From Hafnia alvei (GTDB lineage: Bacteria; Pseudomonadota; Gammaproteobacteria; Enterobacterales; Enterobacteriaceae), in contig NZ_OZ061315.1 of assembly GCF_964063325.1 (NCBI RefSeq), positions 2,418,001-2,482,000 on the forward strand: a stretch of 64,000 nt of DNA, in the 5' to 3' direction. The notes under the pieces are model-generated. The model worked only from the letters and a program-made list of their open reading frames with translations, had not been told where the DNA came from and did no database searches. Below, one piece after another: positions 43,360 to 51,729 of the stretch; position 1 is the first letter of the stretch, and every line of letters begins with the position of its first letter. A program made the position numbers and the translations under genes.

Positions 43360-43629
43360 ATGTCTGCATTAAAAAAACAGCGTATCGATCTTCGATTAAC
43401 TGATGAAGATAAAAACGCAATTGAAGAAGCTGCGGCTATGTCCAACCAAACTATCACGCAGTTTATGCTTACCAGCGCTTCTGAACGCGCTGCGGAAGTT
43501 ATCGAGCAACACCGTCGTCTGATCCTCAGCGATGAATCATGGAATCTGGTGATGGACGCCATCAGTAACCCTCCAGCGCCAAACGATAGACTTAAACGAG
43601 CAGCCAAACGTCTACAGAGCATGGAGTAA
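43360..43629 (+). CDS. DUF1778 (TacA-type) antitoxin
   Basis: 89 residues: KKQRIDLRLTDEDKNAIEEAAAMSNQTITQFMLTSASERAAEVIEQ is a ribbon-helix-helix DNA-binding domain; the C-terminal tail (residues 55-89) presumably neutralises the partner toxin. It is paired 3 bases upstream of a GNAT toxin gene, the standard order for TacAT/AtaRT systems. It autoregulates the operon through the upstream dyad. Sits between malY and add, adjacent genes in E. coli. Confidence 0.9.
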   Translation: MSALKKQRIDLRLTDEDKNAIEEAAAMSNQTITQFMLTSASERAAEVIEQHRRLILSDESWNLVMDAISNPPAPNDRLKRAAKRLQSME

Positions 43630-43632
43630 AGC

Positions 43633-44157
43633 ATGGCTGAGTTAGCGATTGAGATTTTTTCCAGTGAGGCCGAATACGATTTCTCTGGCTTTGACTGCGG
43701 CGAAGAATCTCTGAATGTTTTTCTTAGCGATCATCTTGCGCGCCAGCATAATGCACGAATTTTACGTGGCTATGTGCTCATAACCCAAACGCCAAAACCC
43801 AAAGTAGTTGGCTATTACACGCTATCTGGCAGTTGCTTCGAGAAGGAAACGCTTCCATCCAATACACAGAAACGCAAAGTACCTTACGTTAACGTGCCCA
43901 GTATCACTCTAGGGCGTCTAGCGATTCAAAAAGAGCTGCATGGACAAGAGTGGGGAACGGCGCTGGTTACTCACGCGATGCAAGTCGTTTATCGAGCATC
44001 GCTAGCCGTGGGTGTTCATGGCATGTTTGTCGATGCACTCAATGATAAAGCGAAGCAGTTCTACCTGAAACTTGGGTTTATTGCTCTTACAGGCAATAAC
44101 GCAAACTCGCTTTTCTACCCAACCAAATCCATCGAAAAGTTGTTCGAAGAACAATAA
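43633..44157 (+). CDS. GNAT toxin (TacT/AtaT family)
   Basis: 174 residues. FDCGEESLNVFLSDHLARQHNARILRGYVLI is the family N-terminus; SITLGRLAIQKELHGQEWGTALVTHAM is the acetyl-CoA motif A; FYLKLGFIAL is motif B with the conserved Tyr. Such toxins acetylate the amino group of aminoacyl-tRNAs and stop translation, causing growth arrest or persistence. The ATG has GGAGTAAAGC in front, overlapping the antitoxin stop region, so translation is coupled. No frameshift; likely active. Confidence 0.9.
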   Translation: MAELAIEIFSSEAEYDFSGFDCGEESLNVFLSDHLARQHNARILRGYVLITQTPKPKVVGYYTLSGSCFEKETLPSNTQKRKVPYVNVPSITLGRLAIQKELHGQEWGTALVTHAMQVVYRASLAVGVHGMFVDALNDKAKQFYLKLGFIALTGNNANSLFYPTKSIEKLFEEQ

Positions 44158-44250
44158 AATATTCCATAATACTTATCTTGATTTCTTACCATACGCCATA
44201 ACTGTATATTTATACAGCACCCCGCAAATTTTAGACTTCTCGCCATTATT

Positions 44251-44266
44251 TGTGATGAATATCACG
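44251..44266 (+). promoter_or_regulatory. CRP/FNR-type site upstream of add
   Basis: TGTGATGAATATCACG has TGTGA-N6-TCACG, near the CRP consensus, and lies about 85 bases before the add start. Function inferred. Confidence 0.5.
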
Positions 44267-44350
44267 TTTTTATGCAACTTACTGGTAATTTGCAGTGTAT
44301 TGTTTTTATACTGTTACGCACTTTATCCAGAATAACTGAGAGTGCATATC

Positions 44351-45336
44351 ATGATTGACATCCGCCTTCCTCTGACCGATATCCATCGTCATCTTGACGG
44401 TAACATTCGTCCACAAACTATTCTGGAACTGGGTCGTCAGTTCAATCTGACTCTGCCCGCTGAAGAACTGGAAGCCCTGCGCCCCCACGTGCAAATCACC
44501 GATACCGCTCCAGACTTAGTCAGTTTTTTACAGAAGCTGGATTGGGGCGTTGCCGTTTTAGGTTCACTCGATGCCTGCCGCCGCGTTGCCTATGAAAACG
44601 TGGAAGACGCACTTCGTGCAGGTATTGACTATGCAGAGCTGCGTTTTTCACCCTATTACATGGCGATGAAACATCAGCTACCCGTTCAAGGCGTGGTTGA
44701 AGCCGTGATCCTGGCGTTCGTGATTATGGCGTTGAGACTCGCCTCATCGGCATCATGAGCCGCACTTTTGGCGAAAGCGCCTGTTTGAAAGAGCTAGATG
44801 CCCTGCTGGCCTGCCGTGAAGGCATCACCGCATTGGATTTGGCCGGTGACGAACTGGGCTTCCCTGGCTCCTTATTCCTTAATCATTTCAATCGTGCACG
44901 CGATGCCGGCTTACATATTACGGTTCACGCGGGTGAAGCAGCCGGCCCTGAAAGTATCTGGCAAGCCATTCATGAATTAGGCGCGGAACGCATCGGCCAC
45001 GGCGTCAAAGCGGTCGAAGATGCCAAGCTGCTGGATTATTTGGCTGAAAATCGTATCGGGATGGAATCGTGCCTGACGTCAAATATTCAAACCAGCACCG
45101 TGGCTTCACTGGAAAATCACCCACTAAAAGCCTTCTTACGTCACGGTATTCTGGCCTCAATTAACACTGACGATCCCGCGGTCGAAGGTATTGAGCTGGC
45201 ACATGAGTATAACGTTGCCGCACCTGCCGCAGGTTTAACGCCAGAAGAAATCCGTACCGCCCAGATCAATGGGTTGGAGATGGCGTTTATTTCTGCAGAA
45301 GAGAAACGCGCTCTGCGAGAGAAGAAAATCGGGTAG
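44351..45336 (+). pseudogene. add: Adenosine deaminase with a frameshift
   Basis: Two overlapping frames together match E. coli Add over its whole length. The first (MIDIRLPLTDIHRHLDGNIRP to GVVEAVI) and second (MSRTFGESACLKELD to EEKRALREK) are in different frames and meet near 44711. There GTGATC-CTGGCG replaces the expected GTGATC-GAT-GGCG, one base short. Both zinc His (HRHLDGN), the His of HAGEAAGPES, and NTDDP are intact. Either a real one-base deletion abolishes purine salvage from adenosine, or it is a sequencing error. The true start is the ATG at 44351. Confidence 0.88.
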
Positions 45337-45375
45337 GGTTGAGTCGGTGGAAGGTGAGAGGTGAAAGGTGAAAGA

Positions 45376-45840
45376 TTTCGTCCGCCTATCAATAACAGCT
45401 ATCACATATAGCTAAATCTAAGGCGTACGATGAGGGGCGCCAGCGCGCGCCCCTTCAATCCTCGCGCTTTTATCCGAGACGCCATCTCCGCGCCGGGTCG
45501 GCATGCGCCATCCTGGCGCCTCCTCCCCTAACGCTAACATCCTGTTAGCGTTGCTCTTTCTTCGAAGACATAAACAAATAAAATCTTTTGAATTTGATTT
45601 TGACCTTTTCTGGCACGTTGTTTTTCAGCCGAATAGAGGAATGAAGGCTAGGATTCGCCGACAGGGACGTCGGCGAAAGAACGGAGGAGCCAGGATGGCG
45701 ATTGCCGTTCGTTCCGTTAAAGCCGGAATGACGAGATGAGGGAACCTGCGAAGCAGGCTGAAGAACGGTGCCAAGCCGGGTTGTTAGGGGGCGGCGACTG
45801 GCCCCCTAACACGGACGCCTGCACGGTTTAAATGTGGAGT
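45376..45840. repeat. Hairpin-rich intergenic element
   Basis: A ~460-bp stretch with no convincing gene but many stems: GGGGCGC/GCGCCCC near 45433-45453; GCGCC/GGCGC at 45505-45519; AACGCTAACA/TGTTAGCGTT at 45530-45552 (10 bp, 3-base loop); TTCGCCGAC/GTCGGCGAA at 45654-45677 (9 bp); CCTGC/GCAGG at 45745-45757; TTAGGGGGC/GCCCCCTAA at 45784-45809 (9 bp). Sequence near 45500-45525 also pairs at long range with 45684-45706. A 78-codon frame (45503-45739) has the Arg-rich, low-complexity look of frames seen inside dispersed repeats and is not called a gene. A structured RNA or a non-autonomous mobile repeat is possible. Confidence 0.6.
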
Positions 45841-45850
45841 TCAGTGTTTT

Positions 45851-46010
45851 AGGCGGACGTAATCTCACACAACCCCGACATACTCCCAATAGGCGTACGA
45901 AACCTTACACAAAACCGACATACTCCCAATAGGCGTACGTAACCTCACACAAAACCGACATACTCCCAATAGGCGGACGTAACCTCACACAACCCCGACA
46001 TACTCCCCCT
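45851..46010. repeat. Four tandem 40-bp repeats
   Basis: Exact 40-bp periodicity: units at 45851, 45891, 45931 and 45971, each starting AGGCG(G/T)ACG and containing ACCGACATACTCCCAAT or close variants. Units differ at about 1-6 positions. The last unit's end overlaps the final codon and stop of yfeH. No spacers, so not CRISPR. An inverted copy of the unit's head (ATTTCGTCCGCCTAT) lies at 45376-45390. Confidence 0.9.
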
Positions 46011-47004
46011 ATTCCTCCACCCGCCCCTCAGCCACCTTCTTCCCTCGATTCACATATCTTTGCGCCAAAACCGCACATACCATCAGCTGGATTTGGTGGA
46101 AAATCATCAATGGCAAAACCATCATACCCACCGCGGAGGCTGGGAAAAGTACGTTTGCCATCGGGATCCCGTTCGCCAAGCTCTTTTTAGAGCCACAAAA
46201 TACAATAGTGATTTCATCTGCGGTGTTAAACCCTAGCCAACGAGCCGCAAAGGTGTTAATGACCAGCACAATCGCTAGCAGCACGGTGGAGAAGACAACG
46301 ATAGACAACAGTGACCAGACGTCAATCTGGTGCCAAATTCCTTCAATAACGGCTGCGCTGAATGCGGTATAGACCACTAACAAAATCGAAGATCGGTCAG
46401 TGATATTAATCAGCTTACGGTGACGTTCGACCCATTTGGCAATGAGAGGACGAGATAAATGCCCCACCACAAACGGAACCATCAGCTGTAGGATAATTGC
46501 GCCAATTGCGTGCAGCGTATCGGTTTCACCACCCTGCGTATGCATCAACAGTCCCACCAGCAGTGGCGAAAGGAACACGCCAAGAATGCTAGACGCCGAT
46601 GCGCTACAAATTGCGGCGGCGACGTTTCCCCCCGCCATTGAGGTATAAGCAATCGCCGACTGAACGGTTGCAGGCAATGCGCATAAATAAAGGAAACCAA
46701 GGTAGAGCGCAGGGCTCAAAAGATTAGGCACCACCACGTTGAGCGCTAACCCTAGTAGAGGGAAAAGCGCAAAGGTGCTGAGAAAGACGACTAAATGCAG
46801 CTTCCAATGACCCATGCCAGAAACAATGGCTTCACGTGAAAGTTTGGCGCCGTGCATAAAAAACAGCAACGCAATCGCCGCAGTGGTGAGATGTTCAAAG
46901 ATCGTTTTGTAAATCCCTTCACAAGGGAATAACGACGCCAGAATCACCACGCAAATCAGAACCAGTAAAAACTTATCAATACGCAAACGTTGCAGCCAAG
47001 ACAT
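46009..47004 (-). CDS. YfeH-like bile acid:sodium symporter family protein
   Basis: 331 residues with about ten hydrophobic segments. ALLFFMHGAKLSREAI, FLYLCALPATVQSAIAYTSMAGGNVAAAICSASASSILGVFLSPLL and EITIVFCGSKKSLANGIPMANVLFP are signatures of the SBF-like branch (YfeH/putative Na+-dependent transporter). Substrate unknown. Its 3' end touches the 40-bp tandem repeats, so the final residues may derive from repeat sequence (GKKVAEGRVEE). The start follows GGGATGTTGAG. Confidence 0.85.
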   Translation of the reverse strand: MSWLQRLRIDKFLLVLICVVILASLFPCEGIYKTIFEHLTTAAIALLFFMHGAKLSREAIVSGMGHWKLHLVVFLSTFALFPLLGLALNVVVPNLLSPALYLGFLYLCALPATVQSAIAYTSMAGGNVAAAICSASASSILGVFLSPLLVGLLMHTQGGETDTLHAIGAIILQLMVPFVVGHLSRPLIAKWVERHRKLINITDRSSILLVVYTAFSAAVIEGIWHQIDVWSLLSIVVFSTVLLAIVLVINTFAARWLGFNTADEITIVFCGSKKSLANGIPMANVLFPASAVGMMVLPLMIFHQIQLMVCAVLAQRYVNRGKKVAEGRVEE

Positions 47005-47176
47005 AACTCAACATCCCTTACCAAAAATGTGCATGTACATAAGGTTTAATGAAAAAACAAAGCCTTCTTTCTATGATTCAATGAATATACGAAAGAAGGC
47101 TTATCTGAGACTACTCGCTATTACATCAACAAAAGGTATCAGCAAGCTGTATCAACGTAGAGATAACAGCACCACA

Positions 47177-48220
47177 CTAAGCAGGTATCGGCAACGCTCT
47201 TTGCTGTAACGAAGACTCTTGCCCCAATTCCAGCAGCTCCATTACGGTTATCGCCTCGCAAGCTGGTACGGGATTATCACCGTCACCGTTAATCGCATCA
47301 CGAATACCGGCATAATACGCCGGATAGTTGCCCGGAATAGTCAGCAACGACTGCTCTGCCATAATGTCGTCTTGCACCAGCGTTAACACGCCATCACGCA
47401 TGTCATAACCCCAATCCGCCTGCGGTGGGCGCTCACCGGCCTTCAAGCGATCCTCTTGTGGATCTAATCCATGTTTGATGTAGCTGCCTTTCGTGCCATG
47501 AACCACATAACGCGGCGTTTCAGCGGCCGTAACCATGCTGCCGTGCAAAATGACGCGCTTATCGGAGTAATACAAAATGGCGTGAAAATAGTCTGTGGTT
47601 TGCGAGTTTGGCCGCATCGCTGCCAAATCTGCCAACAGACTTTGGGGTTTGCCAAACAGCTGTAAGGCTTGATCAAGCAAGTGCGAGCCAAGATCAAACC
47701 AGATCCCGCTGCCTGCGCCCACTTTCTCGCGCCAGCGGTCACGGACCTCCAGACGAAAACGATCGTAGTGTGATTCAAACTGCACCACATCACCGAGTGC
47801 GCCTTCCGCCAGTAGCGTTTTCACCGTAAGAAAATCACTGTCCCAACGGCGGTTATGAAACACCGACAGCAGCCGCTTTTGCTGCTTAGCCAGCATATCT
47901 AACTCGCGTGCTTCCTGTAGATTGACCGTGAAAGGCTTATCCACCACCACATGTTTACCCGCCAGCAACGCCTGTTTCGCTAAAGGGTAATGCGTAATGT
48001 TAGGCGTTGGGATAACCACCATATCAATATTAGGATCGGTGAAAAGCTGCCCCGGTTCGCCAACCACCGCCATTCCTGGCCAATCAGCGCGTACTTTCTC
48101 GGCATCGCTGCTTGAAACCGCCGCTAATGTTAGACCCGGCGTACCAGCAATCAACGGTGCATGGAACGTTTTACCCGCAAAGCCATAACCGATAAGCCCA
48201 ACACGAATTGAATCCGCCAT
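47177..48220 (-). CDS. ydgJ: YdgJ, Gfo/Idh/MocA-family NAD(P)-dependent oxidoreductase
   Basis: 347 residues (E. coli 346). Rossmann nucleotide site RVGLIGYGFAGKTFHAPLI, VVIPTPNITHYPLAKQALLAGKHVVVDKPFTVNLQEA (the K-P motif catalytic Lys), then HNRRWDSDFLTVK and FDLGSHLLDQAL. The ATG at 48220 has GCGAGG upstream and fits homologues; the frame extends 9 codons before it. Physiological substrate unknown. Same position next to the add region as in E. coli. Confidence 0.9.
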   Translation of the reverse strand: MADSIRVGLIGYGFAGKTFHAPLIAGTPGLTLAAVSSSDAEKVRADWPGMAVVGEPGQLFTDPNIDMVVIPTPNITHYPLAKQALLAGKHVVVDKPFTVNLQEARELDMLAKQQKRLLSVFHNRRWDSDFLTVKTLLAEGALGDVVQFESHYDRFRLEVRDRWREKVGAGSGIWFDLGSHLLDQALQLFGKPQSLLADLAAMRPNSQTTDYFHAILYYSDKRVILHGSMVTAAETPRYVVHGTKGSYIKHGLDPQEDRLKAGERPPQADWGYDMRDGVLTLVQDDIMAEQSLLTIPGNYPAYYAGIRDAINGDGDNPVPACEAITVMELLELGQESSLQQRALPIPA

Positions 48221-48498
48221 ACAAAACCTCGCTGCCCTAGCAATCAAAAAAGTAAGAGATGACCTTAGATCATCTTTTCAACTTATACATTGTTATCGAA
48301 ATATTAAGATAGTGCTATTTGATAGCCTGTTTTAGCACGAGGAGCAAGGGGACTCCGTGCGATCTTGATTAGGCGGGTAATTATTAGACAAGGTCTCAAC
48401 GCTGCAAGCGCCGCCTTGGTCGCACTCGCATCGAGAACAAAATCATTGGCTCAATCTTTGGAGATTGTAGTTTGATGTGAGAAAGCCAGAAAGAGAGG

Positions 48499-49548
48499 CT
48501 AACGTAGGGCTTGATTAACCATTTGAGTCATTTTCTGCAGCGTAGCTCCGGCGTTTTGAACCCCCGATTTTTCCTGCTCCTTCACCCAACTCTCCTGCAC
48601 GTCCTGATACCGAGAGAGCGTTTTCCACTGCTGCAGTTCTTTGGCCTGAAGAATGCTCACGTTAGCCCCGGTTTTACGCATCTCAGCAATCTGTGTGTCA
48701 AAAGCCTTATTCATAACTGAACCTTGCTTTTTATAGGCTATCTCCGCTGCGCGTTGGATCGCATCCTGATCTTGCTTCTCAAGCTCATTCCATGTGTCTT
48801 TATTTATGACTAACAGATAGATATGCCCTAACCATAGGTTTTTCGCTATCAGTATATTGGGCGCTGTTATGTGTGCATCAATCTCATAGCCACTGTCAAC
48901 GTTAACCATGATGCCATCCAGCGCCCCGGATCGCAGCGCGTTACGCGTCTCATCTCCCCACGGCAGTGTCACAGCCTTAGCACCTGCATGTGTTAAAAAA
49001 GCCTGATGCCAAAAACTGGCTAAGCGCCACGTTTCTCCTTTTACTTCCGTCAACGATGTCAATGGATGAGTGCTAAAGAAAGCAACCGGATAACCCGTGG
49101 CGAAATACAGATTTACCACGTTGTTTTGCTCGAGTTCTGCAGGGAAAGCGGGGACTTCAGCGTAGATATGACGGAAAAAACTAACTTGCCGATCGGCCGA
49201 AGGCCCAACGGGGAAACTTTTGAAAATCTGATGTAAAGGTAGCTGCTTCGCGGTGTATTCAGGCACGACGATGGCCATATCCGCACGCTTTCCCTGACCA
49301 ACCAACGCCAGAGCCCCATAACCAGCAGCAAGTTCACCGCCCCAATGAGGCTCTATTTTCAAACGACCATGAGATTCTTTTTCAATGGCAGAGAAAAATA
49401 CATCATTAATAAATTCGGTTCGCGTTCCACCCAACGCTTCGTGATCGCTGTATTTTAAGATTTTCACTGCAAATGCCGTGCTTGGTAGCAGTGCGCCAGC
49501 GAGAACAACTGCCAGAAGTTTCTTAGCCAATTCCATTTGATATCTCAT
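48499..49548 (-). CDS. TRAP transporter substrate-binding protein (DctP family), orphan
   Basis: 349 residues: signal peptide to about 28 (VLAGALLPSTAFA), then the DctP fold with LKYSDHEALGGTRTEFINDVF, VVPEYTAKQLPLHQIF, GETWRLASFWHQAFLTHAGAKAVTLPWGDETRNALRSGALDGIMVN and LLVINKDTWNELEKQ. The key Arg-type ligand region (WRL) is present. Normally it delivers an organic acid to DctQM membrane subunits, but none are adjacent, so partners must be elsewhere. A 15-bp palindrome lies just upstream. The ATG at 49536 may be the true start. Confidence 0.85.
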   Translation of the reverse strand: MRYQMELAKKLLAVVLAGALLPSTAFAVKILKYSDHEALGGTRTEFINDVFFSAIEKESHGRLKIEPHWGGELAAGYGALALVGQGKRADMAIVVPEYTAKQLPLHQIFKSFPVGPSADRQVSFFRHIYAEVPAFPAELEQNNVVNLYFATGYPVAFFSTHPLTSLTEVKGETWRLASFWHQAFLTHAGAKAVTLPWGDETRNALRSGALDGIMVNVDSGYEIDAHITAPNILIAKNLWLGHIYLLVINKDTWNELEKQDQDAIQRAAEIAYKKQGSVMNKAFDTQIAEMRKTGANVSILQAKELQQWKTLSRYQDVQESWVKEQEKSGVQNAGATLQKMTQMVNQALR

Positions 49549-49577
49549 CTCCTATGATAAAAAACCCTTGATAAAAA

Positions 49578-49592
49578 GGTGACACTGTCACC
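49578..49592. promoter_or_regulatory. TetR-type operator candidate upstream of the TRAP binding protein gene
   Basis: GGTGACACTGTCACC, a perfect dyad about a central C, located 30 bases before the start and immediately past the araC stop. It matches the dyad at 25538-25550 in all but the central base. Confidence 0.55.
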
Positions 49593-49595
49593 AAT

Positions 49596-50537
49596 CTACA
49601 CTCTCAGCAACGTACTCTGTCTTTCGCTCTGGCGGCGCTCTCCTGCGCTCATCGATGAGGAATCATTGACTTCATGATTACGACGACGGTAATCGCTCGG
49701 GCTAACGCCAACACGCTTGCGGAAAACGCGTGAAAAATAGAGCTGATCGTCGTAGCCCACCACGCGGCCAATTGTCGCAATAGGTTCTTGAGTCGTTTGC
49801 AGCAGCAGTTTAGCGCGAATAACCCGCTGATCTTCACGCCAACGCAGAATATTCACCCCCACCTGTTCACGGAAAAGATGAGCGAGGCGCGACGGTGATA
49901 AGCAAACGTGTTTCGCCACATCTTCGATACGCAGCTCATCGGCCAAATTACCGGTAATAAACTGGCAGGCTTCAATAATGCGTGCATCCATAATACGCTG
50001 TGGTGCCTGTGGGTCTTCTTCCATCGCGCGCAGCAGCAAACGCTCAAGCAGGTTCATTGCCAGCTCTTCCGCAAAGCGGCGCCCGGATTTGTGTGTTTGT
50101 TCAATATTGGCAAATAGGCGATCAAACTCCAGTAGCGTATTTTCAGGCAATACCATGTGCCCCACGCCATTAACCTGACTATGCCACTCTAACCAATCAG
50201 CCCAGTAGGCGCGAGGACGAAAATAGACCCACCGGTGATACCAACAATCGCTTTCCGATGAGCGCCCATAAAAGTGGCTGGCTTTCGGTGGAAATAACAG
50301 CAACTCTCCCGGTTTGCTGTATAAAGTTTCTTCTCCCTCTTTGCCGCTAAAAATGCGGCCTTCACCTTTGATCGTCAAATTGAGGATATAGCCTTTCATG
50401 CCCTCAGGGCGATCAATAAAGAAGTCTAATGGGCCCTCGGCAATAATCGGCGTTAATCCTGCGACCAAATAAGCGTTAAAACTGTATCCCGGTAATAAAG
50501 GATTTGGTTGTGGGTCCTGCATTAAACGTTGATACAT
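49596..50537 (-). CDS. araC: AraC, L-arabinose regulator
   Basis: 313 residues. An arabinose-binding cupin (LPGYSFNAYLVAGLTPI, GYILNLTIKGEGRIF, ELLLFPPKASHFYGRS, CWYHRWVYFRPRAYWADWL) is followed by the double HTH (VAKHVCLSPSRLAHLFREQVGVNILRWREDQRVIRAKLLL, IGRVVGYDDQLYFSRVFRKRVGVSPSDYR). It activates araBA and araFGH with arabinose and represses them by looping without it. The ATG at 50537 has GGGAGG upstream. It sits downstream of araH in the same direction, unlike E. coli where it is beside araB. The C-terminal tail is about 20 residues longer. Confidence 0.94.
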   Translation of the reverse strand: MYQRLMQDPQPNPLLPGYSFNAYLVAGLTPIIAEGPLDFFIDRPEGMKGYILNLTIKGEGRIFSGKEGEETLYSKPGELLLFPPKASHFYGRSSESDCWYHRWVYFRPRAYWADWLEWHSQVNGVGHMVLPENTLLEFDRLFANIEQTHKSGRRFAEELAMNLLERLLLRAMEEDPQAPQRIMDARIIEACQFITGNLADELRIEDVAKHVCLSPSRLAHLFREQVGVNILRWREDQRVIRAKLLLQTTQEPIATIGRVVGYDDQLYFSRVFRKRVGVSPSDYRRRNHEVNDSSSMSAGERRQSERQSTLLRV

Positions 50538-50713
50538 CGTCCCTCCCATCCATTAGTAAACCACCTAACCAGTTTACAGAGCAGCGAAAACGCTGCTCAT
50601 AATTGCTGTAAAAATGTGAAGCAGATAAATAATTATCTATAATTTATACTTAACAATCAGGACTCATCCTATTTCAGCTCACGTTTTAGCCATAATTTTG
50701 TTCCCTCACGGGA

Positions 50714-51709
50714 TTAGGCGAGCGTTTTCTTGGCGAGCTGTTTGTAGCGGTCAAAAATGACCGCTGCCAACAAGATAACCCCCCGCACCACGTACTGAGA
50801 GAATGGTGAAATATTCAGCAAATTCATCGCATTTTCCACCGTTCCTAGAATCAGCACACCCGCGATAACATAAGATATCTTGCCAATTCCGCCTTTAAGC
50901 GATACGCCACCCAGCACGCAGGCCGAGATCACGATCAGCTCGTAGCCTATTGAGGTCATTGGCTGGCCGCTGGTCATACGTGACGCTAAAATGATCCCTG
51001 CCGCCGCCGATACCAACCCCGACAACACAAAGATAATAATTTTGGTGCGTACCACCGGAACCCCAGCCAAACGCGCGGCTTCTTCGTTACCGCCAATCGC
51101 TAAGGTATTTCGCCCAAAAGTGGTTTTATTTAGCAAGAAACCAAACAAAATAAAGCAGATAACGGTGATCCAAATCGGTGCCGGCAGCCCTAGCCAGTTG
51201 GCATAGCCCAATGCAAAAAAACGTTCGTCTTCGATACCGACCGCTTTGCCATCAGAAATAATGTAGGCCAAACCGCGTACAATCTGCATCGTGGCTAACG
51301 TGGTAATCAGCGCGTTGATCTTTAAACGAGCAATCACAAAACCGTTAACCAAGCCACACACGGCGCCCAGCAATAAACCAGCAAAGATGCCGATCCACAG
51401 GCTTTCAGTCATGTTAATGACAACAGCAGCAGTAACTCCCGCACAGGCAATAACCGAAGCAACTGACAGGTCAAAGTCACCTGATGCTAAGCAAAACAGC
51501 ATCCCGCAGGCCACCATGCCCGACATTGAGATGGCTAGCCCAAGCCCCTTCATATTGATAAACGAGCCAAAATTAGGCACAAAAATCAAACAGGCGATAA
51601 ACAGCGCGGCAAACACCACTAGCATGCCGTAACTATCCCAAATGCGGCTGAGGTTAAGCCCCTTTTTTCCTGCTTTAACCGTCGCCGGCGTAGACGTGAC
51701 ACTCGACAT
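50714..51709 (-). CDS. araH: AraH, L-arabinose ABC permease
   Basis: 331 residues, about ten membrane segments with the branched-sugar permease signature (AraH/RbsC): GMVACGMLFCLASGDFDLSVASV, EEAARLAGVPVVRTKIIIFVLSGLVSAAAGIILASRM and GGVSLKGGIGKISYVIAGVLILG. Forms the membrane channel with AraG ATPase and AraF. It is 20 bases after araG, same strand. Confidence 0.94.
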   Translation of the reverse strand: MSSVTSTPATVKAGKKGLNLSRIWDSYGMLVVFAALFIACLIFVPNFGSFINMKGLGLAISMSGMVACGMLFCLASGDFDLSVASVIACAGVTAAVVINMTESLWIGIFAGLLLGAVCGLVNGFVIARLKINALITTLATMQIVRGLAYIISDGKAVGIEDERFFALGYANWLGLPAPIWITVICFILFGFLLNKTTFGRNTLAIGGNEEAARLAGVPVVRTKIIIFVLSGLVSAAAGIILASRMTSGQPMTSIGYELIVISACVLGGVSLKGGIGKISYVIAGVLILGTVENAMNLLNISPFSQYVVRGVILLAAVIFDRYKQLAKKTLA

Positions 51710-51729
51710 AATTCTGCTCCTAGACTTTT

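Noticed and set aside
45503..45739. A 78-codon Arg-rich frame in the hairpin-rich element
   Set aside because: It spans several stems, has no ribosome site and low-complexity composition; more likely a by-product of the repeat.
45851..46010. CRISPR array
   Set aside because: The units are directly adjacent with no unique spacers, and no cas genes are nearby.
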